From the NCBI GenBank assembly GCA_017304475.1, contig JAFKKV010000011.1, positions 62,001-126,000 on the forward strand: a DNA stretch of 64,000 bases, written 5' to 3'. The notes beneath the pieces were generated by a model. That model did not search any database and was not told the DNA's origin. It saw only the letters and a program-made list of their open reading frames with translations. Origin of the DNA: Hyphomicrobiales bacterium. Lineage in GTDB: Bacteria; Pseudomonadota; Alphaproteobacteria; Rhizobiales; Phreatobacteraceae. How positions within the stretch are numbered: the first letter of the stretch is position 1; each line of letters opens with the position of its first letter. This document shows, one piece after another, positions 36,549 through 47,511 of the stretch. The translations under genes and the position numbers were made by a program.

Positions 36549-37049
36549 ATGGATCTGACTATTCGGGCCATGCGCGCCGAGGATGCGCCGGGGATATTCG
36601 AAATCTACAACCAGCCGGCTTTCCGGTCCGGAACGCTCGCGCTTCCCTACGAATCCTTCGAAGCGGTCAGGAAATGGTCGGAGCCGCGGTCCCCGCGGGA
36701 CCTGCATTTGTCGGCGGAATTGAACAGCCGGGTCGTGGGTGCGGCGGCCCTGCGGCCGTTTTACGGGCGGCGCGCGCACGCCGCCGAATTCTGGATCGCG
36801 GTGCACGAAGATTTTGCGGGAAACGGCATAGGCTCTCGTCTTCTCGCCGCCATCATCGATACATCGGACAATTGGTTGAATATCCACCGAATTGAGATGA
36901 CCGTCTTTACCGACAACGAAAGAGCCATTGCCCTCTACAAAAAGTTCGGGTTCGAAATCGAGGGCATGCACAAGGCCGCGACATTTCGGAATGGCGCTTT
37001 TGCCGACGCCTATTGCATGGCGCGCTTGCGGTCATCGAGCACGTCTTGA
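36549..37049 (+). CDS. GNAT-family N-acetyltransferase
   Basis: A 166-residue acetyl-CoA-dependent acyltransferase. It begins LTIRAMRAEDAPGIFEIYNQ. The acetyl-CoA pyrophosphate loop is VHEDFAGNGIGSRLL (Q/RxxGxG/A form), and the C-terminal VFTDNERAIALYKKFGFEIEG is the usual motif B. The substrate is unknown; close family relatives act on amino acids, small amines or protein N-termini. No operon partner is evident. Confidence 0.88.
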   Translation: MDLTIRAMRAEDAPGIFEIYNQPAFRSGTLALPYESFEAVRKWSEPRSPRDLHLSAELNSRVVGAAALRPFYGRRAHAAEFWIAVHEDFAGNGIGSRLLAAIIDTSDNWLNIHRIEMTVFTDNERAIALYKKFGFEIEGMHKAATFRNGAFADAYCMARLRSSSTS

Positions 37050-37546
37050 GCGGTCCGTCGCGTGGCGAGCCGGCTGCTCCGGACGAGGGCCGGCGCGCTC
37101 GCGCCGGCGGTTGTGCGGGTCATATGATCGGACGGCCGCGGGCCGAACGGAACGCGGCGCGCGGCTGATACACGGGGCGAAGTGCCCAAGGACGCTGGCT
37201 CTCCGGATGCCCGATGCCGGCGATGATGTCGCAAAGGCAGCTTCCGCCGGGGGAGAAGTACTGGGCTGAAGATCGGCGTCGGCGGGGGTAGGCGATCGTC
37301 CCGCGCCGGGCCGTCGCGGCGAAACAATCCGCGCTGGGGACGGCCCGTCGCGTCACCTTGACGTGCTGGGGAAGAGCTGTTTTGTATCGTGGTTCAATAC
37401 GATCGTTTTATTTCTTGGGGCGCGGAAATTGGAGTATCGGATTTCGGTCCTGCCTCGTGTCATACGAGGGGGAGACCGGCGCCAGCCCCCCTTGCTGCCG
37501 AAAATCCGCACATGACACTGTGCGCGCCTGATCTGTGGAGTTGCTG
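37050..37546. other. Intergenic region without a supportable gene
   Basis: A perfect 9-bp stem with a 2-base loop (37089-37108) may end transcription of the acetyltransferase gene, though no T-run follows. Short minus-strand frames (for example 37120-37356) have no recognisable product. A/T-richer sequence at about 37375-37440 may hold the promoter for the amidohydrolase operon. Confidence 0.4.
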
Positions 37547-39184
37547 ATGCCGATCCTTCCGAAGGCCGATGTCGTGCTGCGTGGCGGCCGGGTTTTTGTC
37601 GCTTATGGCGAGCCGGTCGCCGAGGCGGTGGCCCTCTGGTCGGGCAAGGTCCTGGCCGTCGGCTCATCCTCCGACATGGAGCCGCTGATCGGCCCGAAGA
37701 CCCGCGTGGTCGAGCTGCGCGGCCGCCTGGCGACGCCGGGCCTGTTCGAGGCCCACGCCCATCTCCTGCCGCTCGGTCTCGGCATGGCCGAGATCGATGC
37801 GCGCCCGCATAACGCCCGCACGCTCGACGACCTGCTCGGCCTGATCCGTGCCGAAGCGGCGCGCAAGAAGCCTGGCGAATGGATCATGGCGCGTGGCTAC
37901 GACCAGTTCGAGCTGGACGTGAAGCGCCATCCCCACCGCACTGAACTCGACGCCGCGGCGCCCGACAATCCGGTCTATCTCGTTCGCGCCTGTGGACATC
38001 TCGCCGTCGTCAATTCGCTGGCGCTCAAGCTTGCCGGCGTCACCAAGTCGACGCCGGTGCCATCAGGCGGCGCCATCGAGCAGGTCAATGGCGAATTGAC
38101 CGGGCTGATGGCCGAGAACGGCCGGGCGCCGGTCAAGGCCGTGCTGCCCGATCCGAGCGACGAGGACCTGGTCGCCGGCATCGAGCGCGGCGCGCGCTAT
38201 ATGAATTCGTTCGGCATCACCAGCACGATGGACGCGGCGGTCGGCATCCGCTCGAAATATCGTGAGATTCCGGCCTATCGGAATGCCGTTCGCACCGGCC
38301 GCCAGCCGATCCGCGTCACCCAGTGCCTGCTGGCCAGCCCCGACGGCATTCTCGACCGATGCTATGCCGAAGGGCTCGTCACCGGCTCCGGCGACGACAT
38401 GCTGCGCATCGGGCCGGTGAAGATCTTCACCGACGGTTCGGCCGGCGGCAAGACCGCGGCCATGTCGGAGGTCTATGCCGGCGAGGAAGAAACCCACGGC
38501 ATCTTCTGTCTCACCGACAAGGAGATGGAAGAGGCGACCATGGAGGTCCATGCCAAGGGCTACCAGCTCGCGGTTCACGCCATTGGCGATGCGGCCATCG
38601 AGCAGACGCTGGTCTCCATGGAGAAGGCGCTGGCGAAATATCCCGACGCCGACCGCCGCCACCGCATCGAGCATTGCGGCTTCAACACCATGGACCAGAT
38701 GCGCCGCATGCGCCGCGCCGGCATCGAGCCGGTGCCGCAGCCGATCTTCCTTTATGATTTCGGCGATCTCTACCGCTCCGTGATGCCCGACCAGCGGCCC
38801 GAGACCAGCTATCCCATGAAGACCTGGATCGAGATGGGCTTCAGGCCCGCGGCCTCGACCGACGCGCCGGTCTGCGACGCCAATATCTATCCGAACATCT
38901 ATCAGATGCTGACCCGCAAGACCTCGCGCGGCACCGTGGTCGGCGCTTCGGAAAAGATCTCGATCGAGCGGGTCATCCAGGCCTATACCGAGTTCGGCGC
39001 CTATGTGAACAAATGCGAGGATCATCGCGGCACGCTGCGCCCCGGCCAGGCTGCCGATATCGCCGTGTTTTCCCGCGACCTGCTGACCGCGACGCCGGAA
39101 CAGATCCTTGGCGAGACACGCTGCGACCTGACCATCCTGGGTGGGGCCTGCGTGCACGACGCAACCGGCGAGTGGAGAGCGTAA
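37547..39184 (+). CDS. Amidohydrolase family protein (YtcJ-like)
   Basis: A 545-residue metal-dependent hydrolase of the amidohydrolase_3 group. The metal-binding HxH is in LFEAHAHLLPLG. Further landmarks are IFTDGSAGGKTAAM, the His region LAVHAIGDAAIEQ, HRIEHCG, and the Asp-bearing AASTDAPVCD. GGAG sits six bases before the ATG at 37547; a GTG at 37535 overlaps that site and is unlikely. It heads an operon with a peptide-type ABC importer, so it probably processes the imported compound (an amide, peptide or cyclic imide). The substrate is unknown. Confidence 0.85.
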   Translation: MPILPKADVVLRGGRVFVAYGEPVAEAVALWSGKVLAVGSSSDMEPLIGPKTRVVELRGRLATPGLFEAHAHLLPLGLGMAEIDARPHNARTLDDLLGLIRAEAARKKPGEWIMARGYDQFELDVKRHPHRTELDAAAPDNPVYLVRACGHLAVVNSLALKLAGVTKSTPVPSGGAIEQVNGELTGLMAENGRAPVKAVLPDPSDEDLVAGIERGARYMNSFGITSTMDAAVGIRSKYREIPAYRNAVRTGRQPIRVTQCLLASPDGILDRCYAEGLVTGSGDDMLRIGPVKIFTDGSAGGKTAAMSEVYAGEEETHGIFCLTDKEMEEATMEVHAKGYQLAVHAIGDAAIEQTLVSMEKALAKYPDADRRHRIEHCGFNTMDQMRRMRRAGIEPVPQPIFLYDFGDLYRSVMPDQRPETSYPMKTWIEMGFRPAASTDAPVCDANIYPNIYQMLTRKTSRGTVVGASEKISIERVIQAYTEFGAYVNKCEDHRGTLRPGQAADIAVFSRDLLTATPEQILGETRCDLTILGGACVHDATGEWRA

Positions 39185-39188
39185 GGCG

Positions 39189-40130
39189 ATGGGAGCCCAT
39201 ATCCTCCAGCGGGTGGTTCTGTCGGTCCCGGTTCTTTTCGGGGTGCTGCTGCTCGGCTTCATGCTGCTGCAACTGGTGCCGGGCGACGTCGCCATGGTCA
39301 TCGGCGGCCCGCAGGCGACCCCCGAGGTGCTCGAGCAGATCCGCCAGGAAATGGGCCTCAACCGGTCTCTCGCGGTCCAGTTCGGCCTCTATATCGCGCG
39401 CGTCGCCCAGGGTGATCTCGGTTATTCGATGATCAACAACACGCCGGTGATTTCCGAGCTGGCCGATGCCATCGGGCCGACCGCCGAGCTGGTGGTCGCC
39501 TGCCTCATCTGGTCTGTGCCGATCGGCATCGCGCTCGGCACGGTGGCGGCGGTCTATCGTGGCAAATTCCTCGACCGGCTGATCATCGCGGTATCGGTCA
39601 CCGGCGTCTCGACGCCGGTCTTCTTCATCGGCCTGATGCTGATCATGTGGCTCGGCTACCATTGGGAGCTGTTCCCCTTCCTCGGCCGCGAGGGCCCGAT
39701 CTGGACGCTGGAGGGCCTGTCCCATATCGCGCTGCCGGCCCTCACCCTCGGTCTCACCTTCATCGGCCCGGTGGCGCGCATGACCCGCACCGCGGCGCTC
39801 GAAGTCCTGAACGCCGACTATGTCCGCACCGCGCGCGCCAAGGGCCTGACCGAGCGGGTGGTGATCATCCATCACGTTCTGCGCAACGCGCTGATCCCGG
39901 TGGTGACCCTGATCGGCCTGCAGGCCGGCTTCCTGCTCGGCGGCGCCGTGGTCACCGAGACCATCTTCTCCTGGCCCGGCGTCGGCCGGCTCGCGGTCGG
40001 CGCGATCCTGTCGCGCGACCTGCCGATGGCGCAGGGATCGATCCTGGTTCTCGCGGTCTCCTTCATCGTGATCAACCTGATCGTTGATCTGCTCTATGGC
40101 GTCCTCGATCCCCGGGTTGGCAAACGATGA
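39189..40130 (+). CDS. Peptide-type ABC transporter permease (DppB-like)
   Basis: A 313-residue inner-membrane permease with six hydrophobic segments. The N-terminal LLGFMLLQLVPGDVAMV and IRQEMGLNRSLAVQFGLYI are DppB/OppB hallmarks. The EAA loop reads YVRTARAKGLTERVVIIHH, and VVTETIFSWPGVGRLAVGAI follows. It starts four bases after the amidohydrolase stop and overlaps the next permease by ATGA. It forms a heterodimeric channel with the DppC-like partner. Confidence 0.93.
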   Translation: MGAHILQRVVLSVPVLFGVLLLGFMLLQLVPGDVAMVIGGPQATPEVLEQIRQEMGLNRSLAVQFGLYIARVAQGDLGYSMINNTPVISELADAIGPTAELVVACLIWSVPIGIALGTVAAVYRGKFLDRLIIAVSVTGVSTPVFFIGLMLIMWLGYHWELFPFLGREGPIWTLEGLSHIALPALTLGLTFIGPVARMTRTAALEVLNADYVRTARAKGLTERVVIIHHVLRNALIPVVTLIGLQAGFLLGGAVVTETIFSWPGVGRLAVGAILSRDLPMAQGSILVLAVSFIVINLIVDLLYGVLDPRVGKR

Positions 40131-41020
40131 CCGCAGTGGCTCCCGTCGTCTCCGCCGCCACGCCGCGCCGCCGCAATTCGGGTCTGCGCCGGCTGTTCCG
40201 CGACCGGCTCGCGCTGGCCGCGGCCATCGTCCTCGCGCTGATCGTCATCGCCGCGCTGCTGGCCCCATGGCTCGCACCGAACGATCCCTACCTGACCAAT
40301 ACGCGCCTGCGCATGCTGCCGCCGGTCTGGGAGGCGCGCGGTCAATGGAAGTTCCTTCTCGGTACCGACGGTCTCGGCCGCTGCCTCCTGTCGCGCATTC
40401 TCTACGGCACCCAGGCAACCCTGTTCATGGGGCTCACCTCGACCACTATCGGTGGCGGCATCGGCCTGCTCGTCGGTCTGTTCGCGGCCTTCTACAAGCG
40501 CCTCGACAGCTGGCTGATGCAGCTCTCCGACATCCTCCTGTCCTTCCCGGCGATCCTGCTCGGCCTCGCCTTCGCGGCGGCCGTCGGGCCGGGCATGACC
40601 GCGGTGGTCGTGGCGCTGTCGGTCGCCACCATCCCGACGGTTGCCCGCGTCACCCGCGGCTCGGCGCTGGTGGTGATGGGGCAGGACTTCATCGAGGCCG
40701 GCCGGTCCATCGGCCTGTCGGATGCGACGCTGCTGACCCGCTATCTCGCGCTCAACTGCATCTCGTCGGTCTTCGTCTACCTGACGCTGCGCTTCGGCCA
40801 GGTCATCCTGCTCGGCTCGGCCTTGTCCTTCCTCGGCCTCGGCGCCCAGCCGCCCATGGCCGAGCTCGGCACCATGGCGTCCGCCGGCCGCAACGAATTG
40901 TTCCTGGCGCCGCATATCGCGGTCATCCCGAGCCTGGTGATCGTCGTGCTGGTGCTCTGCGCCAATGTGCTCGGCGATGCGCTGCGCGACCTGCTCGACC
41001 CCCGGCTCAGGAACGGCTGA
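40127..41020 (+). CDS. Peptide-type ABC transporter permease (DppC-like)
   Basis: A 297-residue permease. It has the DppC N-terminal helix after RRLFRDRLALAAAIVLALI, then LLGTDGLGRCLLSRILYG, the EAA loop GQDFIEAGRSIGLSDATLL, and the C-terminal LGDALRDLLDPRLRNG typical of the family. It starts in an ATGA overlap with the DppB-like gene. A 40-base gap with a good ribosome-binding site leads to the binding-protein gene. Confidence 0.93.
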   Translation: MTAVAPVVSAATPRRRNSGLRRLFRDRLALAAAIVLALIVIAALLAPWLAPNDPYLTNTRLRMLPPVWEARGQWKFLLGTDGLGRCLLSRILYGTQATLFMGLTSTTIGGGIGLLVGLFAAFYKRLDSWLMQLSDILLSFPAILLGLAFAAAVGPGMTAVVVALSVATIPTVARVTRGSALVVMGQDFIEAGRSIGLSDATLLTRYLALNCISSVFVYLTLRFGQVILLGSALSFLGLGAQPPMAELGTMASAGRNELFLAPHIAVIPSLVIVVLVLCANVLGDALRDLLDPRLRNG

Positions 41021-41060
41021 GCCCAGGCCAAAGAAATTCCGGTTTCAGAGGAGAAACACG

Positions 41061-42656
41061 ATGACCACCCGACGATTGACCTTATGGGCGACGGCCATTG
41101 CCGGCGCCCTGACGATCGCCGCGCCTGCCGTCGCGCAGCAGAACAATACCCTGACCATCGTGCGCGAGGTCGACAGCGACCGCTACGACCCGCATCGCTC
41201 GACCGCGCGCTCGGCCTCCGAGGTGCTGTTCATGCTGGCCGACACGCTGGTGTCGCTCGACCATGACATGGTCTCGATCAAGCCGGGCCTGGCCGAGAGC
41301 TGGAGCGTTTCGGCCGACGGCAAGGTCTATACGTTCAAGCTGCGCGGCGACGTGCAGTTCTGCGACGGCAAGAAGATGACGGCGGCCGACGTCGTCTATT
41401 CGATCAAGCGCTGGATCGATCCGGCCACCCGCTCGCCGGTCAGCTGGCGCGCCGGCCCGGTCGAGGATGTCGTCGCGATCAACGACACGACCGTCGAATA
41501 CCGCCTCAAGGCGCCGTTCTCCGAACTGCTCTACCAGCTGACCCAGAGCTTCGCCGTCGTCATCGACAAGGCGAATGTCGAGGCGCTCGGCGCCGATTAC
41601 GGCGTGCGCGGCTTCAACGGCACCGGACCCTATTGCTGGGTCGACTGGCGTCCGCGCAACGACATGCGCATGCGCCGTCACGACGCCTATCGCTGGGGCC
41701 CGCCGATCTATGAGAACCGCGGCCCGGCGCATATCCAGGAAATCGTCTGGCGCATCGTGCCCGAGGAAAACACCCGGCTTGCCGCGGTGCTGACCGGCCA
41801 GAGCCAGGCCACCCAGTACATTCCCTATTCGGGCCTCGCCCAGATCCGCGCCAACCGCAACCTGCGCGTGGTCGAGAACCCCGCGGCGTTCTGGACCTAT
41901 TTCATCGGCTTCAAGGTCGACAAGGCAGGCGTCGACGATCCCGCGGTGCGCCGCGCCATCGTCATGGCGGTCGACCAGGAAGCGATTTCGCGCGACCTGA
42001 ATTTCGGCGAGACGGAACCGGCCTATTCCTACATTCACCAGGCCGCGACCGACTGGGACAAGCGCAACGATCCGATCCTGATCCATACCAATGTCGCCGA
42101 GGCCAACCGCATCCTCGATGCCGCCGGCTGGGTGCGTGGGGCCGACGGCTTCCGCTCGAAGAACGGCCAGCGCCTGTCGCCGCTCGTTTATGGCTTCACC
42201 GGTTCGACCTGGCAGAAGCTGATGGAGACGGTGCAGGGCGACCTGCGCAAGATCGGCGTCGACCTGCGCATCCAGCTGTTCGATGCGACCGTTGCCTGGG
42301 GCAAGATGGGCACGCAGGAATTCGACCTGTTCGGCATGTCCTATCCCTACATCACCGCCGGCGACGCGCTGAACCTCTATTTCCGTTCGACCAACATCCC
42401 GACGCCGAACCGGATGAACTGGCGCAATGCCGACACCGATCGCCTGTTGCAGACCGGCGCCTCGGCGGTGGCCGATGCCGATCGCGCGGCGGCCTATAGC
42501 CAGGTGCTGCGCCAGGTTCACGAGGCGGCCGTCTGGATCCCGCTCTACCACGAGCCGATGAAGATCGCGGCCACCAACCGGCTGGCGCCGTTCAGGGCCC
42601 ACAACATCTACGGCTCGGGCTTCTACAAGGGTCTCGACCTGCGCTTCGTGCGCTGA
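41061..42656 (+). CDS. Peptide-type ABC transporter substrate-binding protein (SBP family 5)
   Basis: A 531-residue periplasmic binding protein. A signal peptide covers residues 1-26 (TIAAPAVAQQ). The mature part has DRYDPHRSTARSASEVLFM, PGLAESWSVSADGKVYTFKL and DGKKMTAADVVYSIKRW, the classic DppA/OppA/NikA pattern. The ATG at 41061 follows GAGGAGA by eight bases. The ligand could be an oligopeptide or an opine-like or amide compound. The two amidohydrolases around it argue for a non-standard ligand. Confidence 0.93.
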   Translation: MTTRRLTLWATAIAGALTIAAPAVAQQNNTLTIVREVDSDRYDPHRSTARSASEVLFMLADTLVSLDHDMVSIKPGLAESWSVSADGKVYTFKLRGDVQFCDGKKMTAADVVYSIKRWIDPATRSPVSWRAGPVEDVVAINDTTVEYRLKAPFSELLYQLTQSFAVVIDKANVEALGADYGVRGFNGTGPYCWVDWRPRNDMRMRRHDAYRWGPPIYENRGPAHIQEIVWRIVPEENTRLAAVLTGQSQATQYIPYSGLAQIRANRNLRVVENPAAFWTYFIGFKVDKAGVDDPAVRRAIVMAVDQEAISRDLNFGETEPAYSYIHQAATDWDKRNDPILIHTNVAEANRILDAAGWVRGADGFRSKNGQRLSPLVYGFTGSTWQKLMETVQGDLRKIGVDLRIQLFDATVAWGKMGTQEFDLFGMSYPYITAGDALNLYFRSTNIPTPNRMNWRNADTDRLLQTGASAVADADRAAAYSQVLRQVHEAAVWIPLYHEPMKIAATNRLAPFRAHNIYGSGFYKGLDLRFVR

Positions 42657-42670
42657 TCAGCCGAGCTTCG

Positions 42671-42696
42671 CGGCCGGGCGTCACGACGCCCGGCCG
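42671..42696 (+). other. Strong intra-operon stem-loop
   Basis: A perfect 10-bp stem CGGCCGGGCG/CGCCCGGCCG with a 6-base loop lies just after the binding-protein gene, without a T-run. Stem-loops in this position often protect the 3' end of binding-protein mRNA; partial termination is the alternative. Confidence 0.5.
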
Positions 42697-42756
42697 CTCC
42701 TCCGCCGTCCCGGGGACGGCGCATCCCAAAAGACTGCAAAGCCGGAAGAGGCCGTC

Positions 42757-44211
42757 ATGTCCGTCACGCTCGTGAAGTCTGCCGCCTGGGTCGTCGCTTA
42801 TGACGGCCGCAAGCACACCTATCTGCGCGACGCCGACGTCGCCTTCGAAGGCGACAAGATCATTCATGTGGGCTCGGGCTTCGCCGGCAAGGCGACGACC
42901 ACGATCGACGGCGCGGGCATGCTGGTCATGCCGGGCCTCGTCAATGTCCATTCGCATCCCGGCTCCGAGCCGATGACCAAGGGCTGGAACGACGAGCTCG
43001 GCTCCACCAAGCTCTATCAGTCGTCGCTTTATGAATTCATGCCGCTGTTCCGGGCCGATGCCGGCGGCGCGCCCGATCCGAGCGCCATTCCCGCTTCCGC
43101 CACCGTCGCCTATTCCGAGCTGCTGCTGTCGGGCGTCACCACCCTGGTCGACATGTCGGTCGCCTGGGACGGCTGGCTCGACCTGTTTGCCGCCTCCGGC
43201 CTGCGCGGCGTCCTGTCGCCCATGTACCGTTCCGGCCGCTGGTTCACCAAGAACGGCTATGTCGTCGAATATGAGTGGGACAAGGACGAGGGCGCCAAGC
43301 CGATGGCGACCGCCATGGCGGTGCTCGACGCCGCCGTGAAGCATCCCTCGGGACGCATGTCCGGCATGGTCTCGCCGAGCCAGATCGACACCTGCACGGC
43401 CGGCCTGATCCAGGAGAGCTTCCAGGAGGCCAAGCGGCGCAAGCTGCCCTTCCAGATCCACGCGGCCCAGTCGGTGGTCGAATTCCACGAGATCACCCGC
43501 CGCCACGGCATGACGCCGGTCGAATGGCTGGGCTCGCTCGGGGTCTTGTCCGACCGGTCGCTGATCGGCCACGGCATCTTCCTCGACCACCACACCTCGA
43601 CCCATTGGCCGCGCCGCGACGACCTGCAGGACCTGGTCGACACCAATACGACGGTCGCCCATTGCCCGACGGTGTTCCAGCGCCGCGGCATCACGCTGCA
43701 GACCTTCGGCGAATATGTCCGCCGCGGCGTCAACATGGCGATCGGCACGGACACCTATCCGCACAACATGATCGAGGAGATGCGCCACGTCGCGATCATG
43801 TCGCGCGTGGTCGGCGAGGATTGTTATGACGTGCGCTCGTCCGACGTGTTCAACGCCGCGACGCTCGGCGGCGCCAAGGCGCTCGGCCGCAAGGATATCG
43901 GCCGCATCGCTGTTGGCGCCAAGGCCGACATCGTGCTGGTCGACGTCACCCATCCGGCCATGCGGCCGGTGCGCGACCCGGTCCGCTCGATGATCTATGC
44001 GGCGGCCGAACGGGCCATCCGCACCGTCTTCGTCGACGGCGTGAAGGTGGTCGACGGCGGCAAGGTGCTGACCATGGATCACGAGGCCGCGGCGGCCCGG
44101 CTCGAGGAAGCCCAGCGCAACGCCGAGCGCGGCGTCAAGGCGCTCGACTGGGCCAAGCGGGATCACCTGAAGATCTCGCCGCTCATGTTCCCGCCCGGCA
44201 AGGGATCCTGA
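42757..44211 (+). CDS. Amidohydrolase family protein (Atz/Trz-type)
   Basis: A 484-residue metal-dependent hydrolase of the cytosine-deaminase/chlorohydrolase-like group. It opens with a beta-sandwich ([15 protein letters not shown]), then the HxH motif [19 protein letters not shown] core blocks, [12 protein letters not shown], and the metal Asp in [10 protein letters not shown]. The end returns to the sandwich with [20 protein letters not shown] precedes the ATG. It lies between the binding protein and the ATPase genes of the importer. The reaction is probably deamination or amide hydrolysis; the substrate is unknown. Confidence 0.85.
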   Translation: MSVTLVKSAAWVVAYDGRKHTYLRDADVAFEGDKIIHVGSGFAGKATTTIDGAGMLVMPGLVNVHSHPGSEPMTKGWNDELGSTKLYQSSLYEFMPLFRADAGGAPDPSAIPASATVAYSELLLSGVTTLVDMSVAWDGWLDLFAASGLRGVLSPMYRSGRWFTKNGYVVEYEWDKDEGAKPMATAMAVLDAAVKHPSGRMSGMVSPSQIDTCTAGLIQESFQEAKRRKLPFQIHAAQSVVEFHEITRRHGMTPVEWLGSLGVLSDRSLIGHGIFLDHHTSTHWPRRDDLQDLVDTNTTVAHCPTVFQRRGITLQTFGEYVRRGVNMAIGTDTYPHNMIEEMRHVAIMSRVVGEDCYDVRSSDVFNAATLGGAKALGRKDIGRIAVGAKADIVLVDVTHPAMRPVRDPVRSMIYAAAERAIRTVFVDGVKVVDGGKVLTMDHEAAAARLEEAQRNAERGVKALDWAKRDHLKISPLMFPPGKGS

Positions 44212-44236
44212 TGTCGTGCAGACGGCAGGAGAGATC

Positions 44237-45261
<1,025 letters not shown>

Positions 45262-45265
<4 letters not shown>

Positions 45266-46335
45266 CGCAGCCCCTGCTCGTTGTCGAAAACCTCGCCAAG
45301 CACTTCCCGCTCGGCGGCGGCCTGTTCTCGCGCAAGTCCGGCGCGGTCAAGGCGGTCGACGGTGTCTCGTTCACGCTCAATCGCGGCGAGACCCTGGCGC
45401 TGGTCGGCGAAAGCGGCTGCGGCAAGTCGACCACCGGCCGGCTCGTCCTGCGCCTGCTCGATCCGACCGGTGGCCGCGTGGCCATTGACGGGGTGGAGAT
45501 CTCCGGCCTGTCGAAGCGCGAACTCCGGACGCTTCGCCGGCGCATGCAGATCGTCTTCCAGGATCCCTTCGCCTCGCTCAACCCGCGCATGACCATCGGC
45601 GACATCCTGGCCGAACCGCTGCTGCTGCACGGCATGGCCGACAAGGACAATGTCGAGGCCAAGGTCAAGGAGTTGCTGGCGATCGTCGGCCTGGCCGCGG
45701 CCTATGCCGAGCGCTTCCCGCACGAGTTTTCCGGTGGTCAGCGCCAGCGCATCGGCGTCGCCCGGGCGCTCGCCACCCAGCCCGACCTGATCGTCTGCGA
45801 CGAGCCCGTCTCGGCGCTCGACGTATCGATCCAGGCCCAGGTGGTCAATCTGCTGCAGGACCTGCAGGTCCGCTTCGGCATGAGCTATCTGTTCATCGCC
45901 CACGACCTGGCGGTGGTGCGCCACATCGCCGACCGGGTGGCGGTGATGTATCTCGGCCGCATCGTCGAGATCGCCGACAAGGCGGTGCTCTACAATGCGC
46001 CGAAACATCCCTATACCCGTGCGCTTCTGGCGGCGGCGCCAGTGCCGCGCCCGGGCGCGCGTGACCAGCGCTCGCTGCTCAAGGGCGACGTGCCGAGCCC
46101 GGTCAAGCCGCCGCCCGGCTGCACCTTCCACACCCGCTGTCCCTATGTGACCGACCTGTGCAAGACCCAGTCGCCGGTGGCGCGAACCTTCCCGGACGGC
46201 GCGACGGTGGCCTGCCACCATGTCGAAACCCTGCCGCCGCCGGAGGCCCTGGCGCTCTCCACCGATCCGCCGTCGGTGGCGAGCCGCATGGCCGTGCTGG
46301 CCAAGGCCAAGACCCCGGTCGCCGTACCCGCATGA
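45262..46335 (+). CDS. Peptide-type ABC transporter ATP-binding protein (DppF-like)
   Basis: A 357-residue ATPase with Walker [11 protein letters not shown]-loop [11 protein letters not shown], signature FSGGQRQRI, Walker [13 protein letters not shown] and H-loop AHDLAVVRH. The C-terminal extension has [15 protein letters not shown]. It is the last gene of the amidohydrolase/importer operon and is followed by a terminator hairpin. It pairs with the DppD-like ATPase to drive import. Confidence 0.93.
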
Positions 46336-46339
46336 ACCA

Positions 46340-46362
46340 ACGGGCGCCCCTGGGGCGCCCGT
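46340..46362 (+). terminator. Terminator hairpin between convergent operons
   Basis: A perfect 10-bp stem ACGGGCGCCC/GGGCGCCCGT with a 3-base loop lies five bases after the DppF-like stop and 30 bases before the end of the convergent MetE-like gene. The T-run is weak. Confidence 0.65.
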
Positions 46363-46392
46363 TCTGCATTTCAGCGCCGCAATATCAGGGGT

Positions 46393-47511
46393 TCAGCCCC
46401 AGGTTTCGCGCGCCACGTCGACGATCATTTCGAGCTTCTTCCACTGCTCGTCCTCGGCCAGCACATTGCCTTCTTCGGTCGAGGCGAAACCGCACTGGGC
46501 CGACAGGCAGAGCTGCTCGATCGGCGCGTAGCGCGCGGCTTCCTCGATGCGTCGCCGGATATCGTCCTTCTTTTCCAGCACGCCGCTTTTCGAAGTGACG
46601 AGGCCGAGCACCACCGCCTTGCCCTTGGGCAGGAAGCGCAGCGGCTCGAAGCCGCCGGCGCGCTCCGAATCCCATTCCATGAAATAGGCGTCGACCGGCA
46701 TGGCGTTGAACAGGAGCTCGGCGATCGGCTCGTAGCCGCCGGAGGCGACGAAGGTCGAGCGGAAATTGCCGCGGCACAGATGCATGGTGATGGTCATGTC
46801 CTTCGGCCGGTCCTTGATCGCCTCCTCGACCATGCCGGCATAGATCACGCCCTGATGGTCCGGGTCGTCGCCGCGATCGGCCAGCATCTTCTTCTGCTCG
46901 GGATCGCAGAGATAGGCGAAGCTGACATCGTCGAGCTGCAGGTAGCGGCAGCCGGCATCGTAGAAGGCGTGGACGGCGCCCTTATAGGCTTGGCCGAGAT
47001 CCCGGTAATAGTCGTTCATATCGGGATAGAGGCCCATATTGATGAGCTTCCGGCCGCCGCGATAATGCAGCATGGAGGGCGAGGGGATAGTCATTTTCGG
47101 CGTCCCCTTCGTGTTCGCCTTCAGGAATTTGAAGTGCTCGACGAAGGGATGGCTGGTGAAGCCGATCTTGCCGACGACCCGCGGCGCTTCCGCCTTGGTC
47201 TCGACGCCGGCGAACTGGATGCCGTGGTCCAGTTCGATGCGTTCGACGCCGTCGAGCTGCCAGAGAAAGTCGTAATGCCACCAGGACCGGCGATATTCGC
47301 CGTCGGTAATGCCGCTCAGCCCGACCGCCTCCTGTTTGGCGATCAGCGTCCTGATTTCCGCGTCCTCGACCGCCTTCAAGGCATCGGCATCGATCTTGCC
47401 GGCGGCCTTGGCGGCGCGGGCCTCCTTCAGCGGCCGAGAGCGCAGCAGCGAGCCGACCTGGTCGGCCCGGAACGGTCCGGTCTTGCCCGGAATGGCGGCG
47501 GTGCTGGTCAT
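46393..47511 (-). CDS. Short MetE-like (cobalamin-independent methionine synthase family) protein
   Basis: A 372-residue protein matching only the C-terminal catalytic barrel of MetE. All four zinc ligands of the family can be placed: His244 and Cys246 in TMHLCRGN, Glu279 in FMEWDSE, and Cys340 in SAQCGF. FRADQVGSLLRSRPL and LQLDDVSFAYL also match the YxjG/YxjH and core-MetE group. Full-length MetE is about twice as long, so the folate-binding N-terminal half is missing and the methyl donor is uncertain. It overlaps the LivF-like gene by four bases and is the last gene of the Liv-type operon, so it may act on the imported compound. True methionine synthesis is not shown. Confidence 0.85.
   Translation of the reverse strand: MTSTAAIPGKTGPFRADQVGSLLRSRPLKEARAAKAAGKIDADALKAVEDAEIRTLIAKQEAVGLSGITDGEYRRSWWHYDFLWQLDGVERIELDHGIQFAGVETKAEAPRVVGKIGFTSHPFVEHFKFLKANTKGTPKMTIPSPSMLHYRGGRKLINMGLYPDMNDYYRDLGQAYKGAVHAFYDAGCRYLQLDDVSFAYLCDPEQKKMLADRGDDPDHQGVIYAGMVEEAIKDRPKDMTITMHLCRGNFRSTFVASGGYEPIAELLFNAMPVDAYFMEWDSERAGGFEPLRFLPKGKAVVLGLVTSKSGVLEKKDDIRRRIEEAARYAPIEQLCLSAQCGFASTEEGNVLAEDEQWKKLEMIVDVARETWG

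Noticed and set aside
37120..37356. Possible minus-strand small gene of 78 codons
   Set aside because: No ribosome-binding site of note, no recognisable domain, and a competing frame in the same place.
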